Below are positions 42,668-53,464 of a DNA stretch of 64,000 nt, one piece after another. The first letter of the stretch is position 1; the number at the start of each line of letters is the position of its first letter. The stretch comes from Linnemannia schmuckeri. Lineage: Eukaryota > Mortierellomycota > Mortierellomycetes > Mortierellales > Mortierellaceae. Position numbers and translations under genes: made by a program. The DNA is taken from the NCBI GenBank assembly GCA_029449235.1, contig JANATG010000013.1, positions 1,488,001 through 1,552,000 on the forward strand, read 5' to 3'. Below the pieces are notes generated by a model. It worked only from the letters and a program-made list of their open reading frames with translations, had not been told where the DNA came from and did no database searches.

Positions 42668-44947
42668 CTAAGCTACTTGAATGTTATGATGGTCCTCTAG
42701 GATTCGACGATGTGACTGATATTCCTTGACAGCATATGTGCCTGCTCTGCCGTCAAGCCCTTCCTGTACGCATCCATGTATCGAAACGCCTCCATTGCAA
42801 ACCTCCGAATGATCGCAAGGTCCATTGACTCCAGAACACAAGGAACTGTCATCTGCAATCCACCCAGGTCTAATCACAGTTGTTGCGCGTGTATCACTTG
42901 CTGCTTCCCCAGTACATCTTAATAAAATTCAACTCGCAATGAAACTTGGGATAAAAATAATACGCTGACCCTCCTCTGCAATTTCCTCCAGACGCGACCG
43001 CTGTGCCCTAAAGCCAGGCTGAAAGTCCAAAATGCGTTGGGCGCAGCATTCTATCCTGCAAGATCCCTCCGCCACCTCGCCAGTCGTACAGTGTCTACAC
43101 TCCTTGAGTAATCCTTCTCGCCAAACATCTCTCTCCCTCAACACTTGCGCCATTCCTTTTGGTTTTTCTGCCAAGATCGGGTCGGAATAGTTATCGGGAA
43201 AGTTCAGCTGTTGTAGCCTCCCATCCACCACTTTATCTCTGAGCCGTCCTTGCTCTCCATCTGGCTGAAGGCTCATCCTGCTGACAAGAAGAGCGTCATG
43301 GGCGTAGTTGTTGTGGTTGGATGAGCTGTCGAATGCCAAGAGTCCGTCCTTGTCCGGATGTTTGCGCTTGTGGATAGCGATGGCCTTCTCGAACTGCGCT
43401 GCAACATCCTCTGCTTTCTAGTATCCGTCTCGACCCTTGCCCGGCAAGACAGTCGCCCGAGTCCTCGTGACACTGTAGTTCTCATCGACATAGCAGAAAG
43501 GGCTATCGACCTTCGACAAGTACTCGTTGACCATGATCGATCCACCCTGCCCTCCCTTCCGGAGAGGAATACAGCTGTCTGGATGTCAGATCGCTCTTTA
43601 CCCATCGTTGCAATAGAAAATGCACTCGTCATGAGTATAGAACACAAGGTGACGCTCACCTTCCTTCAGATCAGGGTAGAAGAAGGCTTCCTGATTATCC
43701 TGATGGACTTGAATTATCCGGTTCTCATACTCTTCTATCCGCCTAAGAAAATCGGTCTCGTTTTCCAGGACATCCTTCCCCTCGTGGCCGTCGTAATGAA
43801 TTCCTTTGTCGACTTCCGGACGTAACCACCCAAGAGCATGGAACCAACGTCGCGCTGTCGACAACGCGATCTTCCTGTCGACGCCGAGGTCAGAGAGGAC
43901 ATTCCTGTTAATATGGTATCGAAGTTTTTTTTTGATTTATCCCATACCGTTGCTTAGACTTATTGATCCAGACTCGCAGTACACCATAAAGACCGTACTC
44001 CGCCAACAGGTTCTTGGGTTTGGAGTGCTTTCCTCGGCCTGACTCGACGTACTCCTTGTGCCTCTCCCAATGCCTCGACCACGCGATAATCCTCTTGTAG
44101 TGTCCAACTCTCCTCTCACGTACAAAAGCTATCCGTTTGGCGACGCTGTGCTTCTTGCTGCCTCTGATACGAAGGCGGAGGTATTGTTGAACTGCCTCGA
44201 GGTTTTCATGTCCTGACTTGCTGAGTGAGCCGTCCTTGGTTTGAGCACTCGCATACCGACCGATCTCGTCTACCATATTGACCAAATTCCTCTGAATGTC
44301 GTTGATTTCGTTCTCAAGAACGCTATTAGAGTCAGATTCGGTGTCTAGAATTCACAGCAAACCATAAAACTTAAACAACTAGTTTTTCATCTCAACACCA
44401 ATACGATCACCACTGTGCATGGCAATTACCTTGACTAGTGGACAAGGATGAAAAACCGAACTCTTCAAAGGCAAACAACCCTCAGTTGCATCTTTGAATG
44501 CCGCATTTTTTCCGAAAACGGGCGCTGTCCAAGTTGCTGATGTATCTTTTGGCATCGGAAACTTTAAGACGACGTCTGCATTTTACTCTGTAGTTCCTCC
44601 CATCCAGTAGCCTTCTCCTGTTTCCCATACAGCATGTCCCAATCTTCGTCATCAGTGTTGTCCTCCTCAGAAGGGGACCCACTTTTCTCCTCCTCAAATA
44701 CATCCTCCCACTCCTTGTCGAGCAAATCTTCGCATCCGTTCTCATTAGTCCCTATCTTTAACTTACACGCCTCCTCACTGACTTGGCGTTCGGTATTGGC
44801 GGAACGAGTTGGGTCAATTGTATCGTCCATTTTGCGTTTCTTTCTGTTGCTAGCCTCTTTCAGCTGCTTGACTTTTTGTTCTTGGCACCCATGGCGTGCG
44901 TTGGTGGTGGAAGCAGAATTGATGTACGCCATTTCACTCTCCCTCAT
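42668..44947 (-). pseudogene. fungal DDE transposase, inactivated
   Basis: On the minus strand from 44947: a Lys/Glu-rich N-terminus, a basic helical region (about 43908-44285), GIHYDGHEGKDV, then HDECIFYCNDG (first Asp, about 43605). A Tyr-containing DENYSVTRTRATVLPGKGRD-like stretch, now frame-shifted, follows. Then come LAFDSSSNHNNYAHDALLVS (second Asp, about 43325), KPKGM and QRSRLEEIAEEGQRI. The last motif reads PKFHCELNFIKMYWG in a shifted frame (about 42905-42950). The family has Glu where Lys stands, so the third catalytic residue is lost. The end, RKGL.GRAG.YAVK.Y.SHRRI-like, lies at about 42690-42780. The family is common in fungal genomes; I cannot place it in a named superfamily with certainty. 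Confidence 0.7.
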
Positions 44948-45162
44948 TTGATTCTTTGAGGTGGATGGGGCGAAGTATAACGAGAAAGAAACATGATTTT
45001 ATTCCCTCCTTGTCCATAACTAGCTTTTATAGCCTAGTTGAGGACAAGTGGGGACTGTATTTGTAAAATAGAAAGAAAAAGGAAGCGATCTCATAGAGAG
45101 AAACGCACCTAACCGAATGCCATACAACTCTCAGTACTTCACTCCTATTCAATACATTCGTT
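44948..45162. other. intergenic spacer with a small hairpin
   Basis: CTTGTCCATAACTAG...CTAGTTGAGGACAAG (about 45018-45053) forms an imperfect stem. It may mark the edge of the dead transposon, but no partner end was found. Confidence 0.35.
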
Positions 45163-45746
45163 GGCCGTACCCTTCGCTCACACATCGTCTTATTTCTTGT
45201 CCATTCCTTTCTGTTTTTTCTTTCTCTCCTTGATCGAATTGAACCCAATAGTACTACAAAGCCCTACCGTGTTGCTCACCGAACGCAATGGTTCAGAGGA
45301 GAATTGTCTCCTTATCAGTCCATATTTTATCCAACAACCGTCCGTCCGACCCCTAAATCAACAATCGTCCGGCCTTTCCTCTAGACCACTCTGGTTCAAC
45401 CCAGCACCATTCTAATCTTTCTCTCACCTACTCAATACTCAATGATCGCTAGCTTAACAAGATACTGAGTACCAAAAGAGTACCAAATCGCACAAAAACA
45501 GATAGGGGCAATGGTAATAGGGATAAAAGTGAGAGGGACAAAGCATGGACAAATGAGCAAAGACAAGAAAGAGATTAGGTAGAAACTAAGCGGGGCTATT
45601 TGTACTTTACACTTAGGGAGTGGGTGATGTGCGCAGGAAGAAGCAGAAGGAGTGGTGAGGGAGGCTCAACACAATGCAATAGAACATTTTGCCCAACCGA
45701 ACAACCCGCACAATGCGCCAGTTTCATCGTCCTCAGCCACAATATC
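45163..45746. repeat. segmental repeat A, right copy
   Basis: Direct repeat of 40370-41032, about 4.8 kb apart, with only scattered substitutions. It ends at the same CACAATAT boundary, after which the two loci differ completely (TCCCCCCACTTACG here). Confidence 0.85.
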
Positions 45747-46792
45747 CCCCCACTTACGTCAAGCTCCTAACCGTAGGCGGGGCACAGGTAGCGGATGCGC
45801 GACCTACGCTTGCCAATACTATATGGTGTAATATTGGGCATCCCGTGTCCTACAGCGATCCCAGCATGCAATTTACCATCACGGCATAACTTCAAGCCTA
45901 GTCAATCATTGCCTCTACCACCGGAGAGGTATATACGTCTACCAGGTCGTCCTCAACAAACTCCACAACCGCGACTCTCTCCTTGCCATTATCCCCAGAA
46001 CTCTTTGATCCAACAACAATCATATCAACCTCCAGAGTACCGGATCATCCTCACCCCAAGGTTGGCCTCTGCCTCTTCAAATTGAGCAAGGAGATGCTCC
46101 AAGATATTCTTGTGATGGATTCTGGTTTCGAGTTTCAACTCCCTAATTGAGCGAATGTTCTATCCCAAAACCTCCCTTCTTGAGAGTCACTGTAGGCGAT
46201 TGTTTAATTCTTACATGATAATATAGCCTAATATAGCCATATCCTTGGCCTTGAAAGATCGCTTCTTTGTAACTTTCCATACGACTAACCTATGCATAAA
46301 AAAAATTCAGTACGATGAACGATAAGCCGTTTCCTTCTCGTCAAACAAACATCCACTCTGTTTTTTCTGCATGACCCGAAAGCACTACAGAGACTTTTCT
46401 GATCTGGTTGTGCTCTGCATGTTTGCCAACCCTCACTACCTATTCCCTCTCACTTGAGATGAGCTTTTCATGCTCAGATGAAAAAGAATCGGCGACACGA
46501 GAGACAAAAATTCAACTTTTTACTCTTCATTTTTTTGTTTTGTTAAGGAAAAAACTGATGCCAGGAAAGGGATGCTATATTTTTCTCTCGCCTGCTTCTG
46601 CCTATGTCCAAATCGTCGTGGGTATCAATTTTTTTAAAAAAAACGGTGATTTATACCTCAGCTCGTTAACGAAAATGAGATCAAGGGGAATCAGGTAAAA
46701 ACATTTAGGTTGTTCAGGTACGAGGTCATCGAAGCATGCTTTCCACCAACGCAGATCACCAAATTCTTTCAGGTTCCGAATCTGCTCCCTTC
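45747..46792. other. unassigned insert, then duplicated 3' flank of the small-family gene
   Basis: 45747-46400 has no counterpart next to the left copy of repeat A and looks like an insertion. No domain could be read. 46560-46792 is similar to 16900-17078 and 41150-41386, downstream of the other small-family copies. Confidence 0.4.
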
Positions 46793-47023
46793 TTACATGG
46801 CGTTTCTACCACTGACGACAAAGACAACGTCGATAACAACGACGAGGATTGGAGCTGGTGGAGGAGCATGGAACTCATGCCCCAGCGGCATAGCAGGAAT
46901 AAGCGGAGGTGTCAACTCGACGGACTCAGGGGTGTCCATGAAATCAACGACCTCGTCGGATATCAATTCGCGAATCGCAGGCAGGGGTTGGAAGGCGATG
47001 GACTCATGTCTTCTTCCGTGCAT
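46793..47023 (-). CDS. small protein with QPLPAI domain and C-terminal hydrophobic anchor
   Basis: 76 residues from ATG 47023: MHGRRHESIAFQPLPAI, then SDEVVDFMDTPESVEL, a Pro-rich spacer with HAPPPAP, a hydrophobic C-terminal stretch (LVVVIDVVFVV) and SGRNAM. The anchor is shorter and broken by one Asp compared with the 41-kb copy. The 5' flank is more diverged than that between the 17-kb and 41-kb copies, so this is an older duplicate. Membrane insertion is inferred from the hydrophobic tail. Function unknown. Confidence 0.65.
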   Translation of the reverse strand: MHGRRHESIAFQPLPAIRELISDEVVDFMDTPESVELTPPLIPAMPLGHEFHAPPPAPILVVVIDVVFVVSGRNAM

Positions 47024-49686
47024 GATTGATGAAGAATGATTCGGGTATGTTGCGTGGCGTGAGAGGGAAGTGTCGGTGATGTGGTTGTGTCGAGAGAGAA
47101 AGAGAGAGGAAGGAGTGTGTTCGAGTTTCGTGCGGGTCGGAGGGAAAGGTGGTGATGGCGTGTTGGAGTGAAACTTTCGTAAGCGCAAAGGTCAAGAATG
47201 AAAACTTCAAAAAGTGGAAGTGAAAACGCTTTTGCACGCAGAAAAAAAAGGACCAAAGGACAAATGACCGAAAGGACTAAGAGCTCAAAGGTCCATCTTT
47301 TGCCTGCAATTACACAAAAGTGTATAGCGGAAGATACATAGCACCTATCGTCTCTTTGAATGATGTTCGTCTGTTTTTGGGAAGCAGGAAGCACGACAGG
47401 AATCGCCAAGCCAACAAATTTTACGCATTTACGCCAATATCGCTTTGTTCGAAACTCACATTCTCCTACAATCCTTACATCGTATCTTTCAGATAGGCCA
47501 TCTGTTTGATTCACTCGGTTGTCGCATCGACAATAGTCTGTACAATTGTATGTTGCTCTCAATAACTCATTTGATTGCCTGTTCAACCCAATACCGCTCC
47601 ACCACTATTTTTTCTACTTTTTTTTTATTTGAGTTGGTGGAAATATGTGAGTGCTGTGGATCTCATCTCTCTTTCTCTCATGCTCGTGCGGCTTCATCCA
47701 TCAGAGCATGCACCATTTCCCTTGTATCCGTCCCTTCCATCCCTTTCCCTTCCCTTCTCAGAGTAAAACGAGAGAAACAAAGAATCTAACCTTGATGATG
47801 ACGAAGAGGAGGTGAGGGGGGGAAGGAGGGAGAGATGGACTGTACGGCAGATAAATCACAACAAACAAAAAGAGTGTGAGAGCAAGAAAGGCAAGAGATT
47901 GGTGATGGTGATGAGGGATGGGATGGGAAGGACAAGGGGAAAGGTAATGAGAGCAAGGAAGAAGAAAAAAAAATGTGAGAGAGTGAACACAAAGAAAAAC
48001 AAGAGAAAAATAGCATGGTGTGTTTGTGTGAGCGTCAATTGTGCCCGATGGATGGTTGTGCATACCCTGCAGCAAATTTTTTTTCGCAAGACAGCTGCAG
48101 CGGTTGTCGATGTTGTTATTTCTATTACTATTTTTCGGTTGACAAGCAATCGAATGCATGGCCACAACCGACAGACCGACAGCGTTATCTACTTCGGTAT
48201 TCGATTGAAAAAGTATGTGCGGATTATTTTGTAAAAGAGACGAAGTTGGACAGAATGTAATTGTGAATGGGAATTGCACGTCTGTTTAATGTTTGTTGGT
48301 CTCTGGACCTAGTCAAAAAGAGAAGCGTAGTATTTGCGAAAATAGGAATCCCTTTAAATGGAAAGAGCGCGAAGGAACCGTGCCAAAATGCTATGTTTGG
48401 TACAGTACGTTTTTTTTTCATTTTTGGCTGCTCCCACGCCATTCCCTTTGAGGGGCCGAGTGTACGATGTTTGTCATTAGCGGATACTATAGATAAACTG
48501 AAAAAACAGTATCACAATTAGGACAAAATGATTGGTGATTTGCGTGTAGGATTTTTGAGCTGAAACAAAGTGATTGGCTGAGAAGGCTAGTATTTCCTAT
48601 CTTTGTCATTTTGACCATCCCCCTGAGTTCCTCCAGCCTATGACCCTTCGCTAAACAATTGACAGCTTATTCACTCATATTCCTTATATTTTTCCCGCCC
48701 ATCTTTTTTTGCATACAATGACTGTCGCCAGGGCGCATCACTCTCCATCTTTTTCTTTTGTCGTCTCTTCTTCTTTCGCTTTTCTTTGACTTTTTCTTCC
48801 TTTGCCTTTTTTTTTTTTTTTTTTTTTTTTTTCTTTACTCTTCTATTCCTTCTTCTTTTTCTTGTGATTAGTTCCTTCCCTCATTGTTATTTCCAATTGT
48901 TTTTGCAGTGCATCACCTGTTCCCCTTCCCTTCTCTATACTCCCTTCCTCTTGCTGTACCTCGCCTTTTCCTGCATACAAAGCAACAATATTTTTTTTCC
49001 CGCTTTTCTTACCTACTCCATCGTTATATTTACCAGCTGGACGTCATTTTGGTTGTTTTTTGTAATTGTGTTGTTGGGTCGTGCTGCCCTCTCTTTCTCT
49101 TTTTTTCTCTTTTCTTTTTTATATTCGCCGAGGAACGAAAAAGGATGTGCCTTTTTTACTCTTTCTTGATTATTCAATTTACCTTATAACTGTCTCTCTT
49201 ACTTTGCTGGTGACCCATTACCTCTCCCTTTACCTCGTTTCCCGATCGATGCGGTTACCCTTTAGTTCATTTGTTGTTTTGTAGGCAATTCTGTTGTTTA
49301 AACAGAGTAGTTGAGGCCTTTTCTTCACTACCGTTTGTGTTGTGTGTGCTCTATCACTGGCCCATCTTTTTTCATTTTTGACCTCGTACTCGCAGCCGCC
49401 CTCTATTTTTTTTTTGTCCATTTCTTTTTTCTCCCTTTATGCAGTCCACTCTCTCTTTCATACACTAAAATACTTCTTGTAAAGTTAATAATACCTCATC
49501 TTTCTTTGCTTCCTACATTGCCTCCTTCCTTGCCTATCACCTTAGCGCAGCCCTCATCTCATTCACCACGGACACGTGGCTCAGCAGGGGTGGATTAACC
49601 CCCAATTCTTCAATTCCTCTCATCAACCCGTCTGGTCCTCCTATCGACTTTTCAATCGTCTGCCCTTCAAATCGTTCGCCCTCTCT
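47024..49686. other. 2.7-kb intergenic region
   Basis: No supported gene. It contains a T-tract (about 48808-48832), a C/T-rich region 48780-49600, and purine-rich 47800-48010. Open frames of 100-207 codons follow from skewed composition and carry no domain. Confidence 0.45.
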
Positions 49687-50005
49687 AATATCTAGCGGAG
49701 CCGAAGATATGAAGGCTCAAGCCTATTATCCGAGGGCCAGGACCATATATGTGTTATCTTTTTTTATTGTAATAAATGCGAAAATCCAGAAAACTAAAAC
49801 GAAAGTGAAATGAAAAAAAAAAAAAAAAAAAAAAAATGAAAATAAGTTCTGCTCAGGCACTAGATCTGTCCCTCATCTTCGTAGAGTGAGCCAGGATGCC
49901 AGGAGACAAAAGGGTGGGAAAAGAAAAACCAAGGGCGGGATATATATGGTCCTGACCCTCGGATAATAGGCTTGAGCCTTCATATCTTCGGCTCCGCTAG
50001 ATATT
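49687..50005. mobile_element. 319-bp inverted-repeat module abutting DIRS copy 2
   Basis: The ends are inverted repeats of about 70 bp: AATATCTAGCGGAGCCGAAG at 49687 and its complement ending at 50005. The interior (49740-49890) copies the first ~150 bp of DIRS copy 2, including its A-tract, in the opposite orientation. Architecture and placement at the element's 3' end are the same as for the module at 27090-27431. Confidence 0.7.
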
Positions 50006-50047
50006 ATCCATCGGGCCAGGACCATATATGTGGATCCAGAGCAGAAG

Positions 50048-51040
50048 TTATGATAAAACCAACGACGTGAAATTGGTCGCGGTAGCTCGAGTGAGTCGAT
50101 AGTAGTTGTTGACAATCACGTCGGAGGACCAGTTGCCGTGCACAACCACGTCATCGACGGTTGCACCCTTCTTTATAGCCTCTATAGGGCCGATCGCGCG
50201 GGCCTCGGGACGAGTCTCGTTCGGGGGCAGACCAAGTAGGTTGGTGATCTCGGCGATGTGATTGCTAATCGTTTGACTGCAGACCGGGGTCTTGGGAAAT
50301 CGGACGTCGCGGATAAGAGGTCGGTAAAGGATCGATTCGTTCTTGTGGTGTGGAACCATAATTTCATGGCCTTCCAGGCGGCGCAGGTACTCGGTGATGG
50401 TGCGGACGGGGCACAGGAGCGGATCCTGATGGCTCTTGATGATCGAGTACTTGATGATCAGCTGACTATCGCGCGTTTCCTTGGGAAAAACGATGGGGAG
50501 CTTGCATTGATCCTCGGAAAGGCTAAACTTGTCGTTGGCCAGATTAATACAGGCGATGTCGCTTGGGCGAAGGAAACCACATGTGCCCAGGAGCCAGCAG
50601 AGCTTCCTTGTAAGGATGGATGTGCTGAGAGTCTCGTTTGGGCCTTGGAGTCGAAAGTGAGCGAGGATCGGTTGTAGGTCGATGTCGATTTCCTTCATGT
50701 CCTTGACTGAACGTTCCTTGATGGCCTTGAAGTAGGAGAGAAAATCCGGATCCGAGAATGGTAACTTGTCGTCGTACATGTACACGATTGCTGCCTTGTA
50801 GTTCTGAACCGTACTTGCATGCCAGTCGTGAACAAGAACGCCTGCGGTAAGCCAGTTTAGTAGTTGTGCCGGATTGGGTAGTCCTGGGTCGATTCCTCGA
50901 TCCTTAGCCCAGCTGATGTACCGTAGCTGAATATTGTTGTATGCCTTCTGCTTACGCTTCTCCTTAGGGCTGTCGCGCACTAGTACTGCCGTGGCTTGAT
51001 CCCATCCTTTGTCCTCGAGGCGGCGCCGCTTATGCGTCAT
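50048..51040 (-). CDS. tyrosine recombinase of DIRS copy 2
   Basis: An intact 330-residue frame. The N-terminal helical SAM-like region (about 15-110) is followed by the catalytic domain: KLCWLLGTCGFLRPSD (first Arg), FPKETR, ISNHIAEI, ARAIGPIEAIK, HGNWSSDVIV and NNYYRLTRA with the likely nucleophile Tyr. It inserts the circular cDNA of the element. It overlaps the end of the RNase H/MT frame by four bases (ATGA type). It may still act on its own or related ends. Confidence 0.85.
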   Translation of the reverse strand: MTHKRRRLEDKGWDQATAVLVRDSPKEKRKQKAYNNIQLRYISWAKDRGIDPGLPNPAQLLNWLTAGVLVHDWHASTVQNYKAAIVYMYDDKLPFSDPDFLSYFKAIKERSVKDMKEIDIDLQPILAHFRLQGPNETLSTSILTRKLCWLLGTCGFLRPSDIACINLANDKFSLSEDQCKLPIVFPKETRDSQLIIKYSIIKSHQDPLLCPVRTITEYLRRLEGHEIMVPHHKNESILYRPLIRDVRFPKTPVCSQTISNHIAEITNLLGLPPNETRPEARAIGPIEAIKKGATVDDVVVHGNWSSDVIVNNYYRLTRATATNFTSLVLS

Positions 51041-52122
51041 GCTGTCAAAGACCAGTGAGGGTTCTTGGCCTGAATGTCGGGGGCGTTTCCTGGAGCTGGA
51101 AGCACGTGATGACGAGGTATTGCGATGGGGGCTGCCACTGCCATCATCTTAATCATTGGGTACCATACTGCTGAGGGCCAGTGGGGTGTCACAATGGTGG
51201 CCGTGCTCTGTTCCAGTCGGATCTTCTCCAGAACCAGGGGAAGGAGGTTCCAAGGCGGGCAAAGGTAAACGTTGCCTAGAGGTTGCCACCGATGCTGCAG
51301 CGCGTCGTGTCCGATGGCGCCTGGCGATGGCTTCCAGGTCATGTATTGTTGTAGATGGTGGTTGTCGCGCGAGGCGAAGAGATCGACGGTATGGGGACCC
51401 CATTCTCGGTTCATGCGGTCGAAAAAGGACGAGCTGATTGTCCACTCGAGTTGGCCCGTTAGTTGACGGGAGGAGGCATCCGCTGGGTTGAATGCCGATG
51501 GGACGTATGTGGTTCGAATCCTGGTCCCGGTCTTGAGGCACCAATTCCATATCGATGTCGCCAGCTTCATCAACTCTGGTGACCTCGTTCCGCCAAAGTG
51601 GTTGATGTAGGCTATTGTCGTGATGTTGTCAGATATGATGTTGACTGTGCGACCCTTGACCTCTGGTCTCTGAAGGGCGTAAAAGACCGTCAACAATTCC
51701 TTGTAGTTGATGTGTCGAGGGTAGTGAGTTGCCGGCCAGATGCCACTGTATGATCGGTTGTTGATCACTTCTCCCCATCCGGACGTGGAGGCGTCCGTGT
51801 AAATGTCGATCTGTGGGTTGGCTACTATCCATGAGGGGCCGTTCCACTGTTGAAGGTGAGTGCGCCACCAAAGCAGTTCCTCGGTCGCTGTCGTCGGCAG
51901 AGAGATCGAGCCCTCCCATGATATTCCCGATTTCAGTGCATTGATCTTGACCGCTTGTAGATGTTGCACTTTCAATCGAACCGGAAATACTGCTGCTGTC
52001 ATGGCGATCGCCTTGCAGATGAAGGACGACAGCTGTCGCACTGTGCAGGTTGTCTTGTTGATCAGTTTGGACGCTTCGCGTCTCATATCGCGGATCTTGG
52101 TCCCCGGGATCTGCAATGTCAT
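51037..52122 (-). CDS. RNase H and methyltransferase-like part of DIRS copy 2 polyprotein
   Basis: A 361-codon open frame that continues the RT domain after a stop. RNase H motifs: IYTDASTSGWGEV, INYKELLTVFYAL, IISDNITTIAYINHFGGTR and NPADASSR. These are followed by the methyltransferase-like block VDLFASRDNHHL ... VYLCPPWNLLPLVLEKI ... TPHWPSAVWYP. No natural start codon is expected; it was part of one RT-RH-MT protein. RNase H would remove RNA from the RNA-DNA hybrid; the role of the second domain in DIRS elements is unproven. Confidence 0.8.
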   Translation of the reverse strand: MTLQIPGTKIRDMRREASKLINKTTCTVRQLSSFICKAIAMTAAVFPVRLKVQHLQAVKINALKSGISWEGSISLPTTATEELLWWRTHLQQWNGPSWIVANPQIDIYTDASTSGWGEVINNRSYSGIWPATHYPRHINYKELLTVFYALQRPEVKGRTVNIISDNITTIAYINHFGGTRSPELMKLATSIWNWCLKTGTRIRTTYVPSAFNPADASSRQLTGQLEWTISSSFFDRMNREWGPHTVDLFASRDNHHLQQYMTWKPSPGAIGHDALQHRWQPLGNVYLCPPWNLLPLVLEKIRLEQSTATIVTPHWPSAVWYPMIKMMAVAAPIAIPRHHVLPAPGNAPDIQAKNPHWSLTA

Positions 52123-52152
52123 CGTCGCGGTGTTGATCTCGTATCCCAGGTG

Positions 52153-52930
52153 TTATAGCGTTTGAGATGGTGTAAGACTCGACTTGGATTCCTTTGTCAG
52201 AAACCCGAGGCTGGCTAACTTATCCATCACCATCTTGGTGTGTTTCCGTGAGAGCTCCTTGGTCGCTGCTGCAATAATAAGGTCGTCGAGGTAGGCCGAT
52301 ATTCTGATCCCGTGTGCTCGTGCCCATCGTAGAAGCGGTTTCAAAGTCTTGGTGAAGATGAGTGGGGCTAGAGATAGACCGAACGGAAGCACTTTGAACT
52401 GGTACATCTTTCCTCGCCATTGAAACTGTAGGTAACGCCTGGAAGAGGGGTGAATAGGAACGTGTAGAAATGCATCTCTTAAATCGATACTGGTAAGAAT
52501 ATCGTTCCTTTTTATTAGATGAACTACCTGGGAGATAGTCTCCATTTTGAAAGGCTTGATCGGCAGATACTGATTTAATTGACGCAAGTTCAACACTGGT
52601 CGTAATTCTCCTGTCTTCTTTGGTATCACAAACAACTGGCTTGAAAAACCGGGCCCAGTGCTGGGTTCGATCGCCTCCTTGCTCAGAAAATCTGACACTT
52701 CTTTGTCGATGCTCGCCATCGCCTCCTCCGACATTGGATGTGGCGGGGGGTGCGTTGTCGATGTTGGTGGTGGGGACTCGAAGGGGATCCTGTAGCCCTC
52801 CTTGATAACGACGAGGATGAGGGGATCTTGGGTAATGCTCCTCCAGGCGCTTAAAAATCCTTTGAGGTAGGGAGGGAGAAGATGGAGAGGGAGAGGAAGA
52901 GGAAGATGATGCGTGGGAAGGCTGTTCCAT
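52153..52930 (-). pseudogene. reverse transcriptase of DIRS copy 2
   Basis: The N-terminus MEQPSHASSSS... (from 52930) is in one frame. From about 52862 the RT frame reads GFLSAWRSITQDPLIL and GYRIPFESPPP, then FVIPKKTGELRPVLNL, TSIDLRDAFLHVPI, FKVLPFGLSLAPLIF and catalytic ISAYLDDLIIAAA. It ends at TAA 52153-52155, between SQTL and HLGYEINT, where copy 1 reads straight through (IDHLGFRIDT). The stop separates RT from RNase H, so reverse transcription by this copy is lost unless read through. Confidence 0.8.
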
Positions 52931-53142
52931 GTGAGTGTGTTATCGGAATGATTTCTAATGAATGCGGGTAATGTCCCTGGCGAAACAAAAGAAGATGAGG
53001 GACAGATCTGGTGCCTGAGCAGAACTTATTTTCATTTTTTTTTTTTTTTTTTCATTTCACTTTCGTTTTAGTTTTCTGGAATTTCGCATTTATTACAATA
53101 AAAGAAGATAACACATATATGGTCCTGGCCCGACGGATAATC

Positions 53143-53464
53143 CAACTAATCAGTTTATGGTTCCACATCTCTTGAGGCAAATATACATGTATCTATTTAC
53201 CGATTCCTGTTCTGCTCTTGACACGGTCGCCTAGGGCCGTATATGACAAAACTACTATCCTTCACGGTCTCCACCCACCTCCTGGACAATAGGCATAACA
53301 TATAGAACCTTTGAGAGCTCGGGAGTATCAAAAGTCTAAATTATTTAGCGTTATTGTTCTACAAGGTGTCGACTTCTGTTTATTTTACACGTATGATCCA
53401 GGATAGTCAGTCCTGCTCTCATTCTCCTCCACTTCTCAGCAAGCAACAGGCCCAGGCTGAAGCA
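53143..53464. other. intergenic, 3' flank of the membrane protein gene
   Basis: No gene seen. It is likely the 3' untranslated region of the gene ending at 53465. Confidence 0.4.

Larger units (their letters stand above)
50003..53142 (-). mobile_element. DIRS-like retrotransposon, copy 2
   Basis: A 3140-bp element with 30-bp terminal inverted repeats differing at one base (ATTATCC.TCGGGCCAGGAC). On the minus strand the order is RT, RNase H, methyltransferase-like domain, tyrosine recombinase. No Gag ORF precedes RT, so it is shorter than copy 1. The protein sequence is clearly different from copy 1, so these are two families. A stop in RT and a frameshift at the N-terminus are the main damage. 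Confidence 0.85.

Noticed and set aside
40370..45746. Direct repeats as LTRs of an LTR retrotransposon
   Set aside because: Between them lie a minus-strand DDE transposase and a small gene, with no RT, integrase, primer-binding site or TG...CA ends.
45747..46100. Possible Ty3-type Gag remnant
   Set aside because: Short Pro/Tyr-rich frames suggested it, but no zinc knuckle, protease motif or consistent frame could be read.
46963..47586. 207-codon minus-strand frame
   Set aside because: It covers the 5' flank and N-terminus of the small-family gene in the wrong frame and has no domain.
47758..48279. 173-codon minus-strand frame with hydrophobic stretches
   Set aside because: The hydrophobicity comes from C/T-rich DNA; no start context, intron or homologous copy.
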